A stretch of DNA of 64,000 nucleotides from Rosa chinensis (lineage: Eukaryota > Streptophyta > Magnoliopsida > Rosales > Rosaceae), in contig NW_020126819.1 in the NCBI RefSeq assembly GCF_002994745.2, positions 434,001 through 498,000 on the forward strand, given 5' to 3'. Below the pieces are notes generated by a model. That model saw nothing but the letters and a program-made list of their open reading frames with translations. It had not been told where the DNA came from and did not search any database. Below, piece after piece: positions 58,515 through 64,000 of this stretch. A program made the translations under genes and the position numbers. Each line of letters begins with the position of its first letter. The stretch's first letter is position 1.

Positions 58515-60878
58515 TGATGTCGCTTTTGTTGAGCGACCAATTTAACCCTGAAATGTCATTAGTAGTATAAAGTAAATAGGGATCGTTCTATTCCGGGGAT
58601 TGAGGGTACACCTGTCATTGTCAAACAATTAAACAATTAAAATTAAAACAAAGTATAATATTTACAAAAATATAACAAAATATATACATATTTACGAAAA
58701 AGGGGGGGTTTTTGATTTTTGGTTTTCTAGTTTTAAACTAAGTTAAGAAAATAATTAAAATGCAAAAACATAAAAATATAAATGGGATGCAAGAACAAAG
58801 ATCAAATTCGAAACTCATGATTAAAATTGATTCAAGTTCATCATTGTTCATCATAGTCAGGCAAGAGGAGTTGATCATGTGAAACGTTCAAAAGCAAACA
58901 ATTTCCCATATTTTACTTTCAATGCTAATTAACCTAAGCGAAAGCACCTAGATTAATTCTATCAAACATGCAATCAAACCCTAGAAAGCTAGTCAATCAT
59001 GTCCTGTTTAATGCATTAAGCACCTAGAAAGGCTATCAACTCAAATGTGCAACTTAGTATGAAAAAGTCCACCTAATTGCAATCTTCTTTGATTAAACTC
59101 GGTTTTTGTACAAAACCTTTACTACTTATCGATTCAAGAACACAAAACCAAAAAGTTGATCCATGTTCTCGAATTCGTAGCAACATTCACATAAAAACCC
59201 TAAATGTTTCGAACCATTCAAGATTATCATACAAAAGATTTCTATCATGCAAATTTAATCAAACACTCACACAAAAGCAACCATAAATCGCAATATATGA
59301 ATCTGAAAATTAACAATTAATCATAAAATTTCAGAAAACAATACTTGTTCAAACAATTGTGTCAACTAAGGCATAACCAACGAAAATTACAAAGCAAAGG
59401 TTACAAGGAGAATCGGATTACACCGTGATGAAGATGAGATGAATGAAGTGATGAATGGTCTCTTGAATTTCGAAAGCAATCGTCAAGGATGGTGATGGAT
59501 GATGTGCACGGCTTGTCTTCTTCTTCCTTGGCCTTGCTTGAACTTCGTGGTTGCCCTAGAGGATGGAGATGAACACGGCTAGGCTAGGGAGAGTTTCTGA
59601 TTTTTTTCTCAAAGTGTAAATGCAAAAGTGTGGAACTCCTTGACGTTGAGAGAAGAGAGGAATATATAGGGGACGGCCCCTAGGTCTCCATGCCGTCCAA
59701 AACCCTAGAAAAGCTCACGGCTATTGCTTGCTTCTTCCACATAATTTCCTCCAATGAATTCTTGCCACATAAGCCCTATGAGGTGGAGCAACCAATCACA
59801 AAATTCCAATATTAATTCCCTAAATAATTCTTGCCGAAATATGTAGATAATTTCTGATTTTATACACCAATTTCGGCAACAATATATTTAGAGAATAAAG
59901 GGGGATGAACCTAGACTCCTTTGAGAGCTTTTTGTGTTCAACACATATTCTCTTTCCTTTAAAAGCTCCCTAAGAAATCTCCACGAAATCTCTTTATTTT
60001 TCTGATTTTTCCTCACGGCAAAAACCCTAATTTCTCTCTTCATTATCTCTTGGCCGAATTCCCTAGGGTTTGCACGGCATTCCCTTGTTTTCCTCTTGGC
60101 TTGGACGGCTAGGAGTCTTCTAGGGTTTATCTCTTGATTTATTTCCATAAAAATAGCCCTAGAAAATCTCCCTAGAAAATCTCCTTTTAATTTCTGATTT
60201 TCCACGTCACCTCCTTGTTTCTCTCTTGCAAATTCACGGCAAAACATCTTTAGGGCTAGGGTTTGCGTCACAAACCCTAGTTCCATGGGCTCTTGTGGGC
60301 TTTTATCCAATTAGCCGAAAATCCAACAAGTCTTGAGAGTTTTTGGGCCTCCATGCGTCACCTCTATGCCATGTCATCATCTAGAGTCTTCAAGAAGCTT
60401 CTCTCATGCCATGTCACTTCATTAATTCGATCTCCATTCATGGTTGGCTCAAGAGTCTTGTTTTGGCAAGCTTTCCTTTTCTGGACAGGGTTTCCTGGTT
60501 GGACCAGGAAAACTTCTTTTCTTCATTTCTGCTCATTTGTGCTTCCCTTTGTACTTCATCTTGTCTCCCTCCAACGTTGGCTAGCTTCTCTCTCCATCTG
60601 TGAGCTCGTTTCAGCTCATTTGTGACAAGGACCTGAAAATAGAAACTAGTAAGAAAAATAGAAACTTTCCTAAAATGAAAAATGGCAACTTTCCTAAACT
60701 GAAAATGGGAAACTTTCTAAAAATGAAAAATAGAAACTACCGAAAATAGAAACTTTCTACAAATAGGAACTTTCCCAATCAAAGAATGGAAACTTTCCTA
60801 AACAGGGTTTTATTAAGGAAATAACGCAGAAAATGTAGGGAAATGCAGTTAAAACGTCGCATTAAAATGCTCCTATCA
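58515..60878 (-). repeat. 5' LTR of element G
   Basis: 2364 bases, TGATGTCGC to CTCCTATCA. The U5 stem GTCGCT/AGCGAC, TATA region (about 59660-59668) and a short U3 array (about 60637-60800) are visible. The part at about 60360-60630 matches solo LTR L (38690-38960) in reverse complement rather than the A LTR, so LTR subfamilies are mixed here. Confidence 0.93.
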
Positions 60879-61331
60879 CAATCACACCAAATTATTCCTC
60901 CAACAATATTTCTTTCCATAAAAGTTTCCCAAGAAAATCTCTCCTTGAAATCCTCAATCAATCATCTTTAATTCCCACGTTGTCACCTTGTTTTTCCTTA
61001 AGTATTACACGGCAAATTTAATCCCCAAGGAAAATATATTTTCCTTTTTTAAAAAAACTCTTCCTTGATTCTCTCCTTGCCATGTCATCTTCATGAAGCT
61101 TCTCGTTCCATTTATGAACTCAATTCAGCTTATTTATTCCAAAAACCTGAAAATAGAAGCTTTCTAAAATAAGAAATGGAAACTTTCCTAAACTAAAATG
61201 GAAACTTTCTACAATTAGGGACTTTCCCATTCGAAGAATGGAAACTTTCCTAAACAGAGTTTTATTAAGGAAATAACGCAGAAAATATAGGGAAATAACA
61301 GTTAAAACGTCGCATTAAAATGCTCCTATCA
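60879..61331 (-). repeat. LTR fragment H (E/B family)
   Basis: It resembles the U3 end of the E LTR from CAATCACACCAAATTATTCC to CTCCTATCA (compare 25496-25985), with a shorter array. The U5-side part lay left of G and is gone. It ends at 61331 inside LTR fragment I. Confidence 0.88.
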
Positions 61332-62119
61332 ATGGTGGTGGAGCGTCCTTGACTCAGCGCCTTAGAGCTTTGTAGATTGATGGATGGATGGTGGTCACGG
61401 TCTTGTAAGATATGGAGGTTTGAGGAGTGAATTGGGTAGTCTTGGAATGATCTTGGGTGGGAAGTGATGCCAATTCAGTTCTGGACGTTGCCTATTTATA
61501 GGGGAGCATTGGTTGGCTTTCCCAACTGAAACGTCTTCTTTATGGCCTTAACTCCTCTCATAATGGGGCAATTCCTTTAATTTCCAAGCTGAAACATCTT
61601 TCTCTTATTTATTTTTCCAGCTGAAACATCTTTTTCTTTTATTCCTCAACTGAAAACGTCTTTTCTCCTTTATTCCCCAACTGAAAACGTCTTTTTCTTA
61701 TTTATTTTCCAGCGGAAACATCTTTTTCTTTTATTCCTCAACTGAAAACATCTTTTCTCCTTTATTTCCCTTCTTCATTGCTTGGTCAAATATCTTAATG
61801 CTTTATTTTATGACTCCATCATTGCTGTTTCCAAGAGTTCAACCAGGCAACGTTTCCTACAACAAGCAGGAGAATATCAGAATTTTCTAGAGAAAATAAA
61901 GGGAAATTAAAATGTAAAGACTGCAAAAATAGTTGACAGTTAGGAATCCTGATCCAGCTAGGATTTTTCATGAATTTTACTTTTTCCGCCTATTTCACTC
62001 CAAACACTCAACAAGACTTTCAAAATGACTTAGTGACTCAAAACACTAAACTAAGGGAGAAATAAGGCTAAAATGAGGCACATAATTAATAATATCGTCA
62101 CACTTTTTTGCTCCTATCA
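61332..62119 (-). repeat. LTR fragment I (separate family)
   Basis: 788 bases end TTGCTCCTATCA and are then followed by leader sequence of J, so this is the U3 side of an LTR inserted into J. It is otherwise unlike the other LTRs. It has a good TATA box (sense CCTATAAATAGG, about 61490-61503) and a tandem repeat at 61523-61772. No gene is seen. Confidence 0.7.
61523..61772 (-). repeat. Tandem repeat in U3 of LTR I
   Basis: Seven or so units of about 28-33 bases each start with a CTGAAACATC or CTGAAAACGTC core and a T/C-rich tail. Units at about 61585-61677 and 61679-61771 form two copies of a three-unit block with a period of about 93 bases. Confidence 0.75.
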
Positions 62120-62959
62120 AAACGTCACACATTTTTATTTTTTTTCTTTCTTTTTTTTTATTTTTTTATTTTTTCTTTTTACGAACTTAAGTACAAAAAT
62201 TCACATTCTCTCCTTTCCTTTACAATTATTTTCAACACTTAGGTACGGGAACAGGGAGTCTCGATGTGCAATGGGACTGAAACAGCTACCCTTTTCAAGA
62301 CTATGTTTAATCCAATATACCTTAGTGAATCACAATATTTTCATTTGTTATATATATCATTGATTTCAAATTCAATTCCAAGCGGTAAATCAAGAGGACG
62401 TGCGGCCCAAGTATAGTCGTCTAGACACCAAGTCCCTCCTACATCCTTTGGGCAACCTTACTGAAATGGCCAGGTAGGGGAGGGCGACCACGAGAGGTAG
62501 AATCCATTTTGGCATGAGCTACTCTCACAATGTGGTTTAGGCCCATTTGTAAGCACTTTTGAATTCAAGAACCAGTCATGAGCGTTGTCCCCTTCCTAGA
62601 CACCATCCCACATAGGCTATACTTGGATGAAAAAGGTCATAAGTGTGAAGACAGTTCAATGAATGTTAATAAAGGCCGCCCTCAACCTTAAGGGACCTGG
62701 ACTAGGTACCAATAAGGGGTTTAGGCCAATATTAATAAACACGACTTCACCTATTCCTTCTTTAATTTACAACTCACAATTAAAACTCGTATTCAATAAT
62801 ATAAATAACAGCCTAAGTAATTAATTAACTAATTAACTAATTAACTAACAATTAAGAGAATTACAAACAATTAACAAGTAAAATTTTTTTTTTTTTTTTT
62901 TTTTCGAACACAACATATAAACAAAACAAATATTCACATATTTAACAAGTGATTTTTCA
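62120..62959 (-). other. Leader part of element J
   Basis: A T-rich run (about 62133-62180), the block GGTACGGGAACAGGGAGTCT, one leader module (about 62370-62755) and a T-run (about 62884-62904) match the leaders of F and G. The gag-proximal part is cut off by I. Confidence 0.78.
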
Positions 62960-62978
62960 ATCCCCGGCAACGGCGCCA
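62960..62978 (-). other. Primer-binding site (tRNA-Asp) of element J
   Basis: Same 19-base site, five bases from the LTR at 62984. Confidence 0.88.
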
Positions 62979-62983
62979 AAAAT

Positions 62984-64000
62984 TGATGCGCTCGAAAGCA
63001 AGCGACCAATTTAACTCTGAAATGTCATTAGTAGTACGTAATAAGTAGGGATCGTTCTATTCCGGGGATTGAGGGTACACCTGTCATTGTCAAACAATTA
63101 AACAATTAAAATTAAAACAAAGTATAATATTCACACACATATACACTATTTACGAAAAAGGGGGAGTATTTTTGATTTTGGTTTTCGTAAAATTAAACTA
63201 AGCTAAGAAAACAATTAAAATGCAAAAACATAAAAATACAAATGAAATGCAAGAACAAAGATCAAACCGAAATATATAATTAAAATCAATTCAAGTTCAT
63301 CATTGTTCATCATAGTCATGCAAGAGGAGTTGATCATGTGAAACGTTCAGAAGCAAACAATTTCCCATATTTTACTTTTAATGCTAATTAACCTAAGTGA
63401 AAGCACCTAGATTATTCCTATCAAACATGCAATCAAACCCTAGAAAGCTAGTCAATCATGTCATGTTTAATGCATTAAGCACCTAGAAAGGCTATCAACT
63501 CAAATGTGCAACTTAGTATGGAAAAGTCCACCTAATTGCAATCTTCTCTGATTAAATTCGGTTTTTGTACAAAACCTTTACTACTTATTGATTCAAGAAC
63601 ACAAAACCAAAAAGTTGATCCATGTTCTCAAATTCATAGCAACATTCACATAAAAACCCTAAATGTTTCGAACCATTCAAGATTATCATACAAAAGATTT
63701 CTATCATGCAAATTTAATCAAACACTCACACAAAAGCAACCATAAATCACAATATATGAATCTGAAAATTAACAATTAATCATAAAATTTCAGAAATCAA
63801 TATTTTTTCAAACAATTGTGTCAACTAAGGCATAACCAACGAAAATTACAAAGCAAAGGTTACAAGGAGAATCGGATTACACCGTGATGAAGATGAGATG
63901 AATGAAGTGATGAATGGTCTCTTGAATTTCGAAAGCAATCTTCAAGGATGGTGATGGATGATGTGCACGGCTTGTCTTCTTCTTCCTTGGCCTTGCTTGA
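62984..64000 (-). repeat. 5' LTR of element J (runs off the window)
   Basis: It starts TGATGCGCTCGAAAGC, with an E-like beginning followed after a few bases by the A-like GCGACCAATTTAA. The rest follows the A-like LTRs closely, including the last 280 bases, which match positions 1-260. The end is outside the window. Confidence 0.88.

Larger units (their letters stand above)
54533..60878 (-). mobile_element. Element G: 5' half of an A-like retrotransposon
   Basis: Right to left: 5' LTR 58515-60878, PBS, leader, gag and the start of protease, then cut at 54533 by the insertion of F. The 3' part would have been left of F and is gone. The right end adjoins LTR fragment H, its insertion target. 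Confidence 0.9.

Noticed and set aside
61523..61772. CRISPR array
   Set aside because: The units are contiguous and vary throughout with no unique spacers, in a plant retrotransposon LTR.
1..64000. K (1-1582) and J (62984-64000) as the two LTRs of one outer element
   Set aside because: K ends inside B's 5' LTR at 15760 with no polypurine tract, and the intervening material belongs to many separate elements, so they are not a pair by structure.
1..64000. Host protein-coding genes, tRNA or rRNA genes
   Set aside because: All stretches are accounted for by LTRs, leaders, gag-pol or 3' regions, except the unmatched LTR C and LTR I parts, which hold no credible frame. The tRNA-Asp matches are primer-binding sites of about 19 bases, not genes.

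Overview
This window looks like plant (angiosperm, probably eudicot) nuclear DNA made entirely of nested LTR retrotransposons. I see no host gene, tRNA, rRNA or bacterial-type feature. The evidence is Ty3/gypsy gag-pol protein with the order protease, RT, RNase H, integrase; primer-binding sites matching the 3' end of tRNA-Asp; long LTRs of about 1.9-2.7 kb; and long non-coding leaders and 3' regions. RT and protease motifs ([29 protein letters not shown]) fit the non-chromodomain OTA/Athila-type branch. The species cannot be named from this sequence. Such density suggests pericentromeric or other heterochromatin. Letter labels A-N are mine.

Layout. 1-1582 plus 15721-15760 is one LTR (K), split by element A (1583-15720, minus strand). 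A is the only full-length element with gag-pol here; its two LTRs look identical, but its coding region carries two single-base frameshifts. 15761-20197 is B, a plus-strand non-autonomous element with no gag-pol. 20198-23102 is a remnant of a different LTR family (C), split by a solo LTR (N, 20747-22674, target duplication ATATA). 23103-47809 is element D (minus strand, a third LTR family). D is itself hit by non-autonomous element E (23978-30924, duplication ATCAA), solo LTR M (36056-38246, duplication ATAAA) and solo LTR L (38418-40729, duplication AATTT). From 47810 to the end the left-hand parts of older elements are missing: F (47810-54532) sits in the protease region of G (54533-60878), G sits in an LTR fragment H (60879-61331), H in LTR fragment I (61332-62119), and I in the leader of J (62120-64000, running off the window).

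How it works together. Each autonomous element encodes Gag (capsid and a CCHC zinc knuckle) and Pol. Plus-strand transcription (in element sense) starts in the 5' LTR, minus-strand DNA synthesis is primed by tRNA-Asp at the PBS next to the LTR, and plus-strand DNA synthesis is primed at the polypurine tract beside the 3' LTR. B and E keep LTRs, PBS, leader, 3' region and polypurine tract but lack gag-pol, so they should depend on proteins from relatives.

The most interesting signals are RNA-level: a U5 segment complementary to the PBS region with a compensatory base change between families, a stem-loop at the U5 end whose arms change together between families, a duplicated leader module that also appears once in the 3' region of D, and a start-to-stop loss of gag-pol shared by B and E.
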